Notes: generated from the letters alone by a model not told the origin. A stretch of 64,000 nucleotides of DNA from Sinanaerobacter sp. ZZT-01 (GCF_035621135.1 NZ_CP141728.1:2108001-2172000), one strand, 5' to 3'; shown: positions 9,119-18,099, counted from the stretch's first letter. Numbers and translations are program-made.

Positions 9119-10977
9119 TGGCAGGAGGCAGAAAGCACGGATCAAACCGTGTATTGATAAAACAGAAACCACAAGATACGAAGGGTACGATTGCAAAATT
9201 ATGGGGTTATATAAGAAAGAGAAAACTTCTTCTATTTTTTGCATTTTTCATGGTATTGCTCAACATCGGAGCATCCCTTTCAGCAACCAACTATCTTCAG
9301 CCCATCATAGACCGCTTTTTACAGCCGGTCGCATCGGGTTTGTCAGTTGAAGAACGGCTGGCGGGACTGGTTCACGGTGTTTTAGTTTTAGCTTGTATTT
9401 ATTTGGTATCTATCGTCGCAGCTTATGCGCAAAATCGTATTATGGTTTCGCTCACTCAAAAGACGATAAGAGAGATTCGTGAAGACTTATTTAACCATTT
9501 GCAAAATCTTCCGATTCCTTATTTTGACTCTCATACCAACGGGGAACTAATGAGCCGTTTTACAAACGATGTAGATACTTTAAACGATGCGATGCAAAAC
9601 AGCTTGACCACCTTCTTTTCCAGTGGAATTACACTGGTCGGTATCTTGGGGCTGATGTTATATAAAAGCTGGATTTTGACCTTAATCACGGTCTTGGTTG
9701 CTCCCATTTTACTCTTTGCAACAGGAAAAGTCATGAAGATGAGCAGCAAGTACTTTAAAGAGCAGCAGGAAAGCCTGGGAGAAGTAAATGGCTACATTGA
9801 AGAGATCATGACTGGACAGAAAGTAGTTAAAACATTTTGTTATGAAGAGCTCGCCATGCAAGGATTCCAAAAAAGAAATGAGAAACTGCAAGAGGCAGCT
9901 ACCGTAGCGCAGGGATATGCAGGCATGATGATGCCTCTTTCAAAAAATATTAACAGTACGAATTATGCAATGGTAGCGGCAGTTGGAGGACTTTTGACTA
10001 TTTTTGGGCACATGACTGTGGGAAGCTTAGTTGTTTTTTTACAATTGGTGCAAGCATTTGGACGGCCAATTAACGAGGCATCCAATCAGTATAATGCAGT
10101 GGTGACTGCCATTGCAGGTGCGGAACGAATTTTTCAGGTTATAGAAGAAAAACCGGAAGTTCAGCAGACGGAAGAAGAGTATTGTTTAGTTTGCGAAAAA
10201 GGCAATCAATATTTTTGGAAAAATGGAAAGCACAGCGTACCGGTTAAGGGCGATGTTCGTTTTTTAAATGTGACATTTTCCTATAATGAAGAAAAGACTA
10301 TTTTAAAAGATATTTCGCTTTATGCAAAGCCGGGACAGAAAATTGCATTTGTAGGTTCGACCGGAGCCGGAAAAACGACTGTTATCAATCTGCTGACTCG
10401 TTTTTATGATGTGAATGAAGGGATGATTACAATTGATGGGATTCCAATCAAATCCATTCCGAAGGATGAACTGAGAAGAGCAATGTCGGTTGTTTTACAA
10501 GATACCCATCTATTTACAGGGACAGTAAAAGAGAACATTCGCTACGGAAGACCGGAGGCAATCGATGAAGAAGTATTTCAGGCGGCAAAGCTGGCAAGTG
10601 CGCATTCTTTTATACGCAGACTACCGGATGGGTATGATACAGTGATTGAAGGAGATGGCGCAAATCTCAGCCAGGGGCAGCGCCAGCTTTTGAACATTGC
10701 AAGAGCAGCAATTGCAGATGCACCGATTTTAGTTTTAGATGAAGCAACAAGCTCAGTTGATACAAGGACAGAGCGTCATATAGAAAAAGGCTTAGATCGT
10801 CTCATGAAAAATCGAACGACATTTATTATTGCCCATCGTCTTTCTACAGTTTGTAATTCAAATGCGATTATGGTAATGGAACAAGGAGAAATTGTAGAAC
10901 GTGGTACACATGAAGATCTTCTTGCGTTGAAAGGAAGGTATTATCAACTGTATACCGGCGTTTTGGAATTGGATTAA
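9118..10977 (+). CDS. Heterodimeric ABC exporter, subunit with catalytic ATP site
   Basis: The 619-residue partner half-transporter starts at ATG 9118, which overlaps the stop of the previous gene by one base (TAATG), a translational coupling arrangement. It has a roughly 35-residue N-terminal tail, six membrane segments and a nucleotide-binding domain with Walker A GSTGAGKTT near 412, Walker B ILVLDEATSSVD near 537 (catalytic Glu present) and IIAHRLS near 571 (switch His present). Its signature is LSQGQRQ, with Gln replacing the second Gly of LSGGQ. Together with the partner's canonical signature this gives one competent and one degenerate composite ATP site, as expected for a heterodimer of the BmrCD/LmrCD class. 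Confidence 0.92.
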   Translation: MAGGRKHGSNRVLIKQKPQDTKGTIAKLWGYIRKRKLLLFFAFFMVLLNIGASLSATNYLQPIIDRFLQPVASGLSVEERLAGLVHGVLVLACIYLVSIVAAYAQNRIMVSLTQKTIREIREDLFNHLQNLPIPYFDSHTNGELMSRFTNDVDTLNDAMQNSLTTFFSSGITLVGILGLMLYKSWILTLITVLVAPILLFATGKVMKMSSKYFKEQQESLGEVNGYIEEIMTGQKVVKTFCYEELAMQGFQKRNEKLQEAATVAQGYAGMMMPLSKNINSTNYAMVAAVGGLLTIFGHMTVGSLVVFLQLVQAFGRPINEASNQYNAVVTAIAGAERIFQVIEEKPEVQQTEEEYCLVCEKGNQYFWKNGKHSVPVKGDVRFLNVTFSYNEEKTILKDISLYAKPGQKIAFVGSTGAGKTTVINLLTRFYDVNEGMITIDGIPIKSIPKDELRRAMSVVLQDTHLFTGTVKENIRYGRPEAIDEEVFQAAKLASAHSFIRRLPDGYDTVIEGDGANLSQGQRQLLNIARAAIADAPILVLDEATSSVDTRTERHIEKGLDRLMKNRTTFIIAHRLSTVCNSNAIMVMEQGEIVERGTHEDLLALKGRYYQLYTGVLELD

Positions 10978-11136
10978 AAGTCATAGAAGGTTTGGAAAGA
11001 TTTTCATTATTAAAAATTTATGATAAAATAAAAAGAGTGGACAAGATAATTCATAAAGCTGTTTCTTTACACGGCTTTTATAATATCATAACAAAGACCT
11101 GCTATGATAGAAAAAAGGCGAAAGGGAGACTGTATC

Positions 11137-12564
11137 ATGAGGAAAACAAAAATTATATGTACGATTGGTCCTGCGAGTGATAATAAAGAAATTTTGCGGC
11201 AGCTGATGCTTGCCGGAATGAATGTAGCAAGACTGAATTTTTCACATGGAAATCATAAGGATCATCAACAAAAGATAAATTTGATCAAAGAGGTTCGAGA
11301 AGAGCTGGGATTGCCGGTTGCAATTTTGCTTGATACAAAAGGACCTGAAATCCGTACCGGAAAATTCTCTGAATCACAGGTATTGCTGAAAGAAGGACAG
11401 AAATTTACCCTGACGACGAAAGAGGTTGAAGGAAATCAAGATATTTGCAGCGTTACGTACAAGAATCTTTCTAAAGATGTGAAGGAAGGAAATACGATTT
11501 TAATTGATGATGGCTTGATCGCTTTGCAGGTAGAACGGGTAGAAAAAGAAAATATTCACTGTATTGTTCGCAATGCAGGAATTGTTAAAGATAATAAGGG
11601 AATCAATATACCGGGAGTTAAGATTCAATTGCCTCCGATTACCGAAAAGGACGAGGATGATATTCGATTTGGAATCAAAAATGAGATTGATTATATCGCT
11701 GCTTCATTTATTCGGAAAGCTTCAGATGTACAGTCCATAAAAGATATTTTAACGGAAAATCATGCAGAAGACATTAAAATTATTGCAAAGATAGAAAATA
11801 AAGAAGGCGTAAAAAACATTCATGAAATTATAAACTGTGCGGATGGAATCATGGTTGCAAGAGGAGATTTGGGTGTTGAAATTCCGGAAGAGCAGGTGCC
11901 CATGATCCAAAAGAAGATTATTCGCTCTTGCAATTTTGAAGGAAATATTGTCGTAACTGCGACACAAATGCTGGATTCGATGGTACGGAATCCCCGTCCG
12001 ACAAGAGCCGAGGTGACCGATGTGGCAAATGCGATCTTAGATGGCACAGATGCAATTATGCTTTCAGGAGAAACTGCTTCCGGAAAATATCCGATTGAAA
12101 CAGTAAAGACGATGGTGCGAATCGCAGAGGAAGCAGAAAAAGCCTTAAATTATGAGGAGATTCTGCATGAACGTAGATTGATGAGAGATTATAGTATTAC
12201 GAATGCAATTGGCCATGCAACCTGCACAAGTGCACATGGATTAGAAGCCAGTGCGATACTGACTCCGACAACTTCCGGATATACGGCATTTGTAGTTGCA
12301 AAATTCCGCCCGGAAACACCGATTCTAGCTTTTGCAGGCAATGACAAGGTTGCGAGACGTCTTGCTCTTTGCTGGGGCGCCGAACCTTTAGTTCTTTCAC
12401 CGGTAGAAAGCGAAACGGAAATGTTTGATCTAGCGATTAAGATGGCGGTAGAAAAAGGATATATTCATGAAGGTGATACCGTAATTCTCACAGCAGGGAT
12501 TCCGATGCTTCAAAGCGGAAATACAAATATGATGCGGATTCACGAGGTTGGAAAAGAAATATAA
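11137..12564 (+). CDS. pyk: Pyruvate kinase
   Basis: The enzyme converts phosphoenolpyruvate and ADP to pyruvate and ATP, the last step of glycolysis, in the cytoplasm. The 475 residues start at ATG 11137 behind AAGGGAGA; the frame opens further upstream but without a ribosome binding site. Family motifs are easy to see: RKTKIICTIGPAS, ARLNFSHG, KIIAKIENKEG with the active-site lysine, GIMVARGDLGVEIP and MLDSMVRNPRPTRAEVTDVA. The length ends after the standard C-terminal allosteric domain, so the extra PEP-utiliser-like domain of Bacillus-type enzymes is absent. It is preceded by about 160 bp without genes and followed 24 bp later by the DUF2971 gene. Confidence 0.97.
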   Translation: MRKTKIICTIGPASDNKEILRQLMLAGMNVARLNFSHGNHKDHQQKINLIKEVREELGLPVAILLDTKGPEIRTGKFSESQVLLKEGQKFTLTTKEVEGNQDICSVTYKNLSKDVKEGNTILIDDGLIALQVERVEKENIHCIVRNAGIVKDNKGINIPGVKIQLPPITEKDEDDIRFGIKNEIDYIAASFIRKASDVQSIKDILTENHAEDIKIIAKIENKEGVKNIHEIINCADGIMVARGDLGVEIPEEQVPMIQKKIIRSCNFEGNIVVTATQMLDSMVRNPRPTRAEVTDVANAILDGTDAIMLSGETASGKYPIETVKTMVRIAEEAEKALNYEEILHERRLMRDYSITNAIGHATCTSAHGLEASAILTPTTSGYTAFVVAKFRPETPILAFAGNDKVARRLALCWGAEPLVLSPVESETEMFDLAIKMAVEKGYIHEGDTVILTAGIPMLQSGNTNMMRIHEVGKEI

Positions 12565-12588
12565 AAGAAATATATTCTGGAGGTAAGA

Positions 12589-13677
12589 ATGCAGTATCGG
12601 GAAGAAGAGTTTACAGCACGCATGCAGGAAAAGATCCAGCAGTGCTATTGCCGTGCACGAAGCAGGCTGTGCAATGAAATAGAAGATGGGAAAGGAAAAC
12701 AAATTTTTCATTATACTTCCGCAGAAGGATTTCATAATATTATTCGTAATAAACAATTTTTTTTGACAGACGTTGCTTTTTTAAATGACAGCACTGAAAT
12801 GGCGAATATCATTACCGTATTTCAATCAACAGTAAAGACTCTGCGGCCAAGCTTGGATGAAGAATTTTATTGCTGCCTGATTGATTTACTTGAACATGAT
12901 GATTTTGATTATCTGTTTTTTGGGAGCGAAGAGAAGGATTTCCAACGATATTTTGTTCTTGCCTGTTCTTACGAAGAAGACTCCTTAAATCTTTGGAATT
13001 ACTATACAAAAGGAAATGAAAATGACGGTGGATACAATATTACCTTTGACCAACAGGAGTTAGTGAATTCCTTTGAAAGGTGCAATCGAAACTTTTATGG
13101 GGAAGATATGAGCTTATCTTTTGGACGCATCATATACGATGAAGAAACTAAAATCCGTATTATTTATTCCTTCTTATCCGAATTAAACGAAGCTTGGATA
13201 ATGGCTGAAGAGCAGGACAAAGCAAATCCAGATCAAAACGAGAGTCAAAAAAAATTGCTTTTAGGTGCAATCAAAACGGCAGCTCGCTGGCTGAGTATAT
13301 TTTTTAAACATGAATGTTTTGCAATTGAAAGAGAATACCGGATTATCCTAGCACTTCCCAATAGTAAGCTGACGAAGTACTGCTCTTGTAGAGAGCCTGG
13401 TGTGGAGAAACTTTATAAAATTCGATTTACAAACAATATGTTTACACCTTATGTAAAACTGGGTTTCAAGCCGTCCGGAGTGAAAGGCGTTTGTATGAGT
13501 CCTCTCTGTGAAAAGTACGTAACTGAATATCGTCTGAGAGAAGAACAGATTCATACAGATGATGGAATGGAAATGAGAGATGTTCTGCAATATGGAGTTC
13601 ACGAGTTTCTGCGTATTTATGGCTATGATTTAAAATACAGTCAGATTAAACGTTCGGAAATCCCGCTGCGTTTTTAA
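12589..13677 (+). CDS. DUF2971 family protein
   Basis: The 362-residue soluble protein starts at ATG 12589 behind CTGGAGGT. Residues from about 40 (IFHYTSAEGFHNIIRNK and LTDVAFLNDSTEM) match the conserved opening of DUF2971, a family with no established activity that is widespread in bacteria. It ends with a C-terminal region containing ECFAIEREYRIILAL, also typical of the family. No signal peptide or membrane segment is visible. It follows pyk by 24 bp and may be read through from it; no functional link is evident. Confidence 0.75.
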   Translation: MQYREEEFTARMQEKIQQCYCRARSRLCNEIEDGKGKQIFHYTSAEGFHNIIRNKQFFLTDVAFLNDSTEMANIITVFQSTVKTLRPSLDEEFYCCLIDLLEHDDFDYLFFGSEEKDFQRYFVLACSYEEDSLNLWNYYTKGNENDGGYNITFDQQELVNSFERCNRNFYGEDMSLSFGRIIYDEETKIRIIYSFLSELNEAWIMAEEQDKANPDQNESQKKLLLGAIKTAARWLSIFFKHECFAIEREYRIILALPNSKLTKYCSCREPGVEKLYKIRFTNNMFTPYVKLGFKPSGVKGVCMSPLCEKYVTEYRLREEQIHTDDGMEMRDVLQYGVHEFLRIYGYDLKYSQIKRSEIPLRF

Positions 13678-13736
13678 AATCGATCTGTTTCTCTCTCTTA
13701 TTTTGTGATAAGATGGAAAGAAAAGAGGTGAATATA

Positions 13737-14291
13737 ATGTATGAAGAAATTATAAAAGAAGCACACGATGCGGTGTGTGAATTGTTAGAAATTGCAAACC
13801 TTAAAGAACAGGACATCCTTGTAGTAGGCTGTTCTTCCAGTGAGGTAGGCGGGCATAAGATTGGATCGGATTCCAGTGTGGAAATTGCAAAAGCGGTATT
13901 TGACGGGATTTACCCGATTGTAAAAGAAAAAAAGCTATTTTTAGCAACACAGTGCTGTGAACATCTGAATCGAGCTTTGATTGTTGAACGGGAAGCTGCG
14001 GAGAAATATAATTTAGAGATTGTAAATGTAATCCCGCAACCAAAAGCAGGAGGAGCTTTTTCTGCCAATGCATATAAGACTTTTTCTGATCCGGTAGCAG
14101 TAGAAGAAATGCATTGTGCGAAAGCAGGGATGGATATCGGAAATACCCTGATTGGCATGCATTTGAAAAAGGTTGCAGTTCCGGTAAGGCTCAATGTGAA
14201 AAAAATCGGAGAAGCACATTTAGTCTGCGCTCGCACCCGCCTGAAATTTGTAGGTGGAGAGCGTGCACATTACGATGAATCCTTAAAATAA
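13737..14291 (+). CDS. YwlG-like UPF0340/TIGR01440 protein
   Basis: The 184-residue protein starts at ATG 13737 behind AGAGGTGA; a longer frame from 13713 includes that ribosome binding site and is rejected. Motifs LVVGCSSSEVGGHKIGSDSS near the N-terminus and QCCEHLNRALIVE in the middle are those of the UPF0340 family, present as ywlG in Bacillus subtilis. Its biochemical role is not established. The gene stands alone and is followed by a strong hairpin. Confidence 0.85.
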   Translation: MYEEIIKEAHDAVCELLEIANLKEQDILVVGCSSSEVGGHKIGSDSSVEIAKAVFDGIYPIVKEKKLFLATQCCEHLNRALIVEREAAEKYNLEIVNVIPQPKAGGAFSANAYKTFSDPVAVEEMHCAKAGMDIGNTLIGMHLKKVAVPVRLNVKKIGEAHLVCARTRLKFVGGERAHYDESLK

Positions 14292-14304
14292 AATTAGAAT
14301 TTTT

Positions 14305-14345
14305 AAGAAGAGCAGACACATTTTGTGCCTGCTCTTCTTCATAAA
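14305..14345 (+). terminator. Terminator hairpin after the ywlG-like gene
   Basis: An 11-bp perfect stem (AAGAAGAGCAG, 14305-14315, with CTGCTCTTCTT, 14329-14339) is extended inside by CACA/TGTG. The T tract is weak, so termination may be partial. Confidence 0.7.
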
Positions 14346-14365
14346 AACCAAAAGGAGAAGGGGAA

Positions 14366-14725
14366 ATGGAATATCAGTTTATATGTTATCCGAAATGCAC
14401 GACGTGCCTTAAGGCAAAAAAATGGTTGAAGGAAAATGGAATTTCCTATCAGTTTAGGGACATTAAGCTTCAAAATCCGAATCAGTCGGAAATGAGTGCA
14501 TTTTATAAAATGAGCGGACTGCCTCTGAAAAAATTTTTTAACACAAGCGGAAAATTATATAAAGAGCTTGCGTTAAAGGATAAGCTGCCAAATATGAGTG
14601 AAGAAGAACAGTTACAGCTTTTGGCATCCGATGGGATGCTTGTGAAACGGCCTATTTTGCTAGGAAACGAAAAGATATTGATTGGATTTAAAGAAGCAGA
14701 CTGGACATCCGCTTTAAAAAAATAA
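14366..14725 (+). CDS. ArsC/Spx-like thioredoxin-fold protein (YusI type)
   Basis: The 119-residue protein has the ArsC/Spx fold: a redox-type CTTC motif (C11, C14) right after the first strand, the FRDIKLQNP segment and the late SDGMLVKRPILL motif that closes the active site in the family. Proteins of this size with CxxC are annotated as arsenate-reductase-like or Spx/MgsR-like; sequence alone does not decide between a reductase and a regulator. ATG 14366 follows AAAGGAGAAGGGG. It lies between two terminators and is monocistronic. Confidence 0.82.
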   Translation: MEYQFICYPKCTTCLKAKKWLKENGISYQFRDIKLQNPNQSEMSAFYKMSGLPLKKFFNTSGKLYKELALKDKLPNMSEEEQLQLLASDGMLVKRPILLGNEKILIGFKEADWTSALKK

Positions 14726-14757
14726 TTAAATCATATAGAGATGAGTCTTATCATAAA

Positions 14758-14799
14758 AACCTCCTGCTTGTGTAAGGAACAATGTCAGGAGGTTTTTTT
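14758..14799 (+). terminator. Bidirectional terminator
   Basis: The stem AACCTCCTG (14758-14766) pairs with CAGGAGGTT (14786-14794), followed by seven T residues on the + strand and preceded by five A residues, so it can also stop the convergent minus-strand regulator. Confidence 0.88.
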
Positions 14800-14842
14800 G
14801 TGCCAAATAACTGAAGAATTTTACGATGTAGGCGGTGAGTTC

Positions 14843-15361
14843 TTATAGATTACTATAGATAGAATTATATTCTTCTGTAGATTGCTTGAGAAGAAGGATA
14901 CTTTCAGATTTGACCATATCGTTTGCATACAGCCCTTTGGCGGAAAATTCGATTGCTTTTTGAGCAAACTGTGCAGATTTTAAATACTGCTCGGCTTCCA
15001 GCGTTTTCTTTGCGAGATTCCGATAAGCGTAGGAAAGCAAGGCAGAAAATTCATCGGAAAGCTCTGGCGGAAAAGTGTTTTCCATCTCAATGACTTTTTG
15101 ATTCTCACCATCTGAAAGATGTCTCTTTGCAGAAGTAAGCTGAGACAGTGCACTTTCGGTTGGACTTGGCATAAGCTCGTTGAGCGGTACTTCGAGGACA
15201 TCAGAAAGATAGGCTAATGTTTTGATTGATGGTGTTGCACTGCCATTTTCTATTTGACTTAACATATTCCGCGTAATAAAATCACCGACAAGCTCGCTTT
15301 GAGTCATTTTTTTAGCAATTCTAGCTTCTTTTATTCTTTTACCTAATTCAATGGAATTCAT
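14843..15361 (-). CDS. XRE-family regulator with helical (TPR-like) C-terminal domain
   Basis: The 172-residue protein has an N-terminal Cro/CI helix-turn-helix (residues about 5-62, including ITRNMLSQIENGSATPSIKT) and an all-helical C-terminal half rich in Ala/Leu/Tyr repeats that resembles TPR units, like short members of the RRNPP/Rgg type. The start has AAGGTG upstream. It is transcribed away from the nfeD-floT operon. A GTAAAT-N3-ATTTAC palindrome sits next to its own promoter and again on the divergent promoter, so it is the obvious candidate repressor of both. A peptide or other ligand for the C-terminal domain is possible but unproven. Confidence 0.85.
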   Translation of the reverse strand: MNSIELGKRIKEARIAKKMTQSELVGDFITRNMLSQIENGSATPSIKTLAYLSDVLEVPLNELMPSPTESALSQLTSAKRHLSDGENQKVIEMENTFPPELSDEFSALLSYAYRNLAKKTLEAEQYLKSAQFAQKAIEFSAKGLYANDMVKSESILLLKQSTEEYNSIYSNL

Positions 15362-15378
15362 ACTATCACCTTAAATAC

Positions 15379-15393
15379 GTAAATGTAATTTAC
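15379..15393. promoter_or_regulatory. Operator GTAAAT-N3-ATTTAC, copy 1 (XRE gene side)
   Basis: The perfect inverted repeat has 6-bp arms and a 3-bp centre. It lies just downstream of the minus-strand -10 box of the XRE gene, a position suited to autorepression. Confidence 0.65.
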
Positions 15394-15397
15394 TTAA

Positions 15398-15426
15398 ATT
15401 TTATCAGGTATTATCCGATAAATCAA
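15398..15426 (-). promoter_or_regulatory. Promoter of the XRE regulator gene
   Basis: On the minus strand TTGATT (15421-15426) is followed by a 17-bp spacer and TAAAAT (15398-15403, preceded by TGA). Confidence 0.65.
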
Positions 15427-15462
15427 TGTTTTTAATGACTATTATTATTTTCAGGATAGATA

Positions 15463-15491
15463 TTGACAGATATTATAAATGAATATATAAT
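15463..15491 (+). promoter_or_regulatory. Promoter of the nfeD-floT operon
   Basis: TTGACA (15463-15468), 17-bp spacer, TATAAT (15486-15491); a full consensus sigma-A promoter, which makes repression the likely mode of control. Confidence 0.85.
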
Positions 15492-15494
15492 TAT

Positions 15495-15511
15495 GGTAAA
15501 TTTGATTTACC
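15495..15511. promoter_or_regulatory. Operator GGTAAAT-N3-ATTTACC, copy 2 (nfeD-floT side)
   Basis: Perfect 7-bp arms around a 3-bp centre, starting three bases after the -10 box. It has the same core as the palindrome beside the divergent XRE promoter. Confidence 0.65.
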
Positions 15512-15636
15512 CCTTAGCACGATTGAAATTTATTTATTATTCATGATATTTATGTTAATATATAAAATAGTTATTTGAAAAAAATATTTTGTATAAGTTT
15601 ATATAAAGATTGAGTAAGGATCGAGGAGGAAACGAT

Positions 15637-16296
15637 ATGGTGGAATGGTGGAATGAACTGGATGAAATACTGAAAATATTATACTGTATTGCAATACCAG
15701 CAACTTTAATTATGGTAATACAAACGATTCTTTCCCTAGTGGGAGGATTTGAAGGTGGAGCCGGTGTTGACTTCAGTGATACATCCGGCATTGACTTTAA
15801 CGGAGGATCCGATATCGGTGATCTTTCAGATGCTTCCGATTTGGGAGGAGATGATTTTTTAGGCGATGGAGGAAATCCAGCGGATTTTTCCATTATGAGT
15901 ATGTTTACCCTTCAAGGTATTGTAACATTCCTTACGGTAATGGGCTGGACTTCCATTGTAGCCATTGGTGCGGGTACGCCAGCGGCGATCAGTATCATCG
16001 TGGGAGTCGCGCTTGGCTTTGTTTCTATGTTCGCCGTGGCAAAGCTGATTCATATTTCAGGAAAATTAACTGAGAACGGTACTTTGAACCTGAATAATGC
16101 GATCGGTGAGAATGGAAAAGTGTACATACCGATTCCGGCGGAATCAACCGGAGAAGGGAAAGTGACTCTTTATTTACAAGGAAGATATGCGGAATGCGAT
16201 GCAATTACATTTGAAAAAGAGCAAATTGCCACAGGGACAATGGTGAGGATTACCGATGTAAGAAACGGTGTCCTTATTGTAGAAATAGATAAATAA
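15637..16296 (+). CDS. NfeD-like membrane protein (YuaF type)
   Basis: The 219-residue protein starts at ATG 15637 behind GAGGAGG. It has one membrane segment at about residues 11-34, a Gly/Asp-rich extracytoplasmic loop (about 36-78), two further membrane segments at about 83-130 and a C-terminal beta-rich OB-fold domain (about 140-219). This order is that of the short NfeD proteins without a protease domain that are encoded next to flotillins, such as YuaF of B. subtilis. The flotillin gene follows after 25 bp in the same operon. The pair is thought to organise membrane fluidity domains and respond to envelope stress. Confidence 0.88.
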   Translation: MVEWWNELDEILKILYCIAIPATLIMVIQTILSLVGGFEGGAGVDFSDTSGIDFNGGSDIGDLSDASDLGGDDFLGDGGNPADFSIMSMFTLQGIVTFLTVMGWTSIVAIGAGTPAAISIIVGVALGFVSMFAVAKLIHISGKLTENGTLNLNNAIGENGKVYIPIPAESTGEGKVTLYLQGRYAECDAITFEKEQIATGTMVRITDVRNGVLIVEIDK

Positions 16297-16321
16297 GTAA
16301 AGGAAAAAGGGAGGAAATTTT

Positions 16322-17806
16322 ATGGGAATTCAAGTTTTAGTCGCAGTATGCATTATTGCAGTAATCTTATTGGCAACCATTATTATTATTTTGTCAAGAT
16401 ATCGGAAATGTCCATCTGATAAGATAATGGTTATTTATGGAAAAGTTGGATCGGATAAGCAAGGCCAGGTAAGAAGTGCAAGGTGCATTCATGGAGGCGC
16501 CGCATTTATTATCCCGGTTTTGCAATCTTATCAGTATTTGGATTTGACACCGATTTCAATTAGTGTGGATTTGACACAGGCTCTTTCAAAGCAAAATATC
16601 CGTATTGATGTGCCATCCAGATTCACTGTTGGTATTTCGACAGAATCAGGCGTGATGCAAAACGCAGCCGAAAGACTTTTAGGGCTTGGACTGAAAGAAA
16701 TTCAGGAGCTTGCAAAAGACATTATATTCGGACAGCTTCGTTTGGTTATTGCTACGATGGAAATTGAGGAGATTAATACAGACAGAGATAAATTCCTGCT
16801 TGCAGTATCTAACAATGTAGAAATCGAGCTGAAGAAAATCGGTTTAAGACTAATCAACGTAAATGTTACCGATATTAACGATGAATCTGGATATATCGAA
16901 GCACTTGGTAAAGAGGCTGCTGCAAAAGCAATCAATGATGCGAAGAAGAGCGTTGCAGAGAAAAATAGAGACGGTGAAATTGGTCAGGCGAATGCACATA
17001 GAGACCAGCGTGTCAGCGTGGCTGCAGCGAATGCATCGGCAGTAGACGGTGAAAATACAGCAAAGGTTGAGATTTCGCAGTCAGAAGCAAGACGTAGAGA
17101 AAAGGAAGCAGAAGCATTGAAGATTGCTATGGCTGCAGAAGCGGTTCAGGCTGCTAAGGCAAAGCAGGAAGCTTACATCGCGCAACAGGAAGCAGAACAT
17201 ACACGTGCAGAATTAGAAAAAGCAACGCAGACAGCCGACGTTATCGTAGCAGCACAGATTTCAAAAGAACAGGCTGAGATTGCTGCGGAAGCAGAAGCGG
17301 AAGTAATGAGACGAAAAGCTCGCGGTGAAGCGGATGCTATCTATGCTAAATTGGAAGCAGAAGCACGAGGTTCCAGAGAAATACTTGCAAAACAGGCAGA
17401 AGGTATGAAACTGCTGGTTGACGCAGCCGGAAAAGATGCAGATGCAGCTGTTAAGCTGATTATTGCCGATAAGCTGGAAGAATTGACTAAAATTCAAGTT
17501 GAAGCAATTAAGAATATTAAAATTGATAAGATTACTGTTTGGGACAGTAATGGAGGCAGTGAACAGGGGAAAACTTCAACAGCCAACTTTTTATCAGGTT
17601 TGCTGAAATCCGTTCCGCCGATGAATGAGTTATTTCATCAGGCAGGTATGGAACTTCCGGAAATTCTAGGTAAAGAGCTGGATGGGATGAAAAAAGCAGA
17701 AGATATAATCGAAGATACAGCAGAATATATGGATGAAAAAGGTGAATCTATTCATACAGAAGCTGTAGCTGAAAGAACTGACGCTGAGAGTGGCGAAACA
17801 AGATAA
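16322..17806 (+). CDS. floT: Flotillin
   Basis: The 494-residue protein has an N-terminal membrane hairpin (about residues 5-25), an SPFH/band-7 domain (about 30-200) and a long Ala/Glu-rich coiled coil (about 200-375) made of EAEA-type repeats, then a short acidic tail. This is the canonical bacterial flotillin, an oligomeric scaffold at the cytoplasmic face of the membrane. ATG 16322 follows GGGAGGAAA. It is the second gene of the nfeD-floT operon. The symbol is used by analogy with B. subtilis floT (yuaG). Confidence 0.93.
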   Translation: MGIQVLVAVCIIAVILLATIIIILSRYRKCPSDKIMVIYGKVGSDKQGQVRSARCIHGGAAFIIPVLQSYQYLDLTPISISVDLTQALSKQNIRIDVPSRFTVGISTESGVMQNAAERLLGLGLKEIQELAKDIIFGQLRLVIATMEIEEINTDRDKFLLAVSNNVEIELKKIGLRLINVNVTDINDESGYIEALGKEAAAKAINDAKKSVAEKNRDGEIGQANAHRDQRVSVAAANASAVDGENTAKVEISQSEARRREKEAEALKIAMAAEAVQAAKAKQEAYIAQQEAEHTRAELEKATQTADVIVAAQISKEQAEIAAEAEAEVMRRKARGEADAIYAKLEAEARGSREILAKQAEGMKLLVDAAGKDADAAVKLIIADKLEELTKIQVEAIKNIKIDKITVWDSNGGSEQGKTSTANFLSGLLKSVPPMNELFHQAGMELPEILGKELDGMKKAEDIIEDTAEYMDEKGESIHTEAVAERTDAESGETR

Positions 17807-17892
17807 AAAAGCTTGACCAGGGGAAGACAAAATAAAGTCATAAGCGGTTAAAATTGGTTCATCAAAATTAAATGGGGTATATAAAAATCTTT

Positions 17893-17940
17893 CCTCCTGA
17901 TTGACGTAATTGGATTACGTGATTCAGGAGGTTTTTTATT
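17893..17940 (+). terminator. Terminator after floT
   Basis: CCTCCTGA (17893-17900) pairs with TCAGGAGG (17924-17931). A second stem ACGTAAT/ATTACGT (17904-17910, 17914-17920) is nested inside, and a run of T follows. Confidence 0.9.
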
Positions 17941-18060
17941 AGGGTACTTATCTCCTCTAATAAAAAGAGAGAGAATCTGGGGTTAATACTTTTACAGTTT
18001 ATACAAATAAAGATTTTTTTATCGAGAATTAAAAGAATAGATTTTCCAGAGTTTGAGAAG

Positions 18061-18092
18061 CTATATAAATAAGAAAACACTTATATAGGAGG
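18061..18092 (+). promoter_or_regulatory. Hairpin abutting the hcp ribosome binding site
   Basis: CTATATAA (18061-18068) and TTATATAG (18081-18088) form a perfect 8-bp inverted repeat. The second arm runs into the Shine-Dalgarno AGGAGG (18087-18092), so the fold would overlap the start of the ribosome binding site. It may be a translational switch or a DNA operator. Confidence 0.45.
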
Positions 18093-18099
18093 ATTTGAA

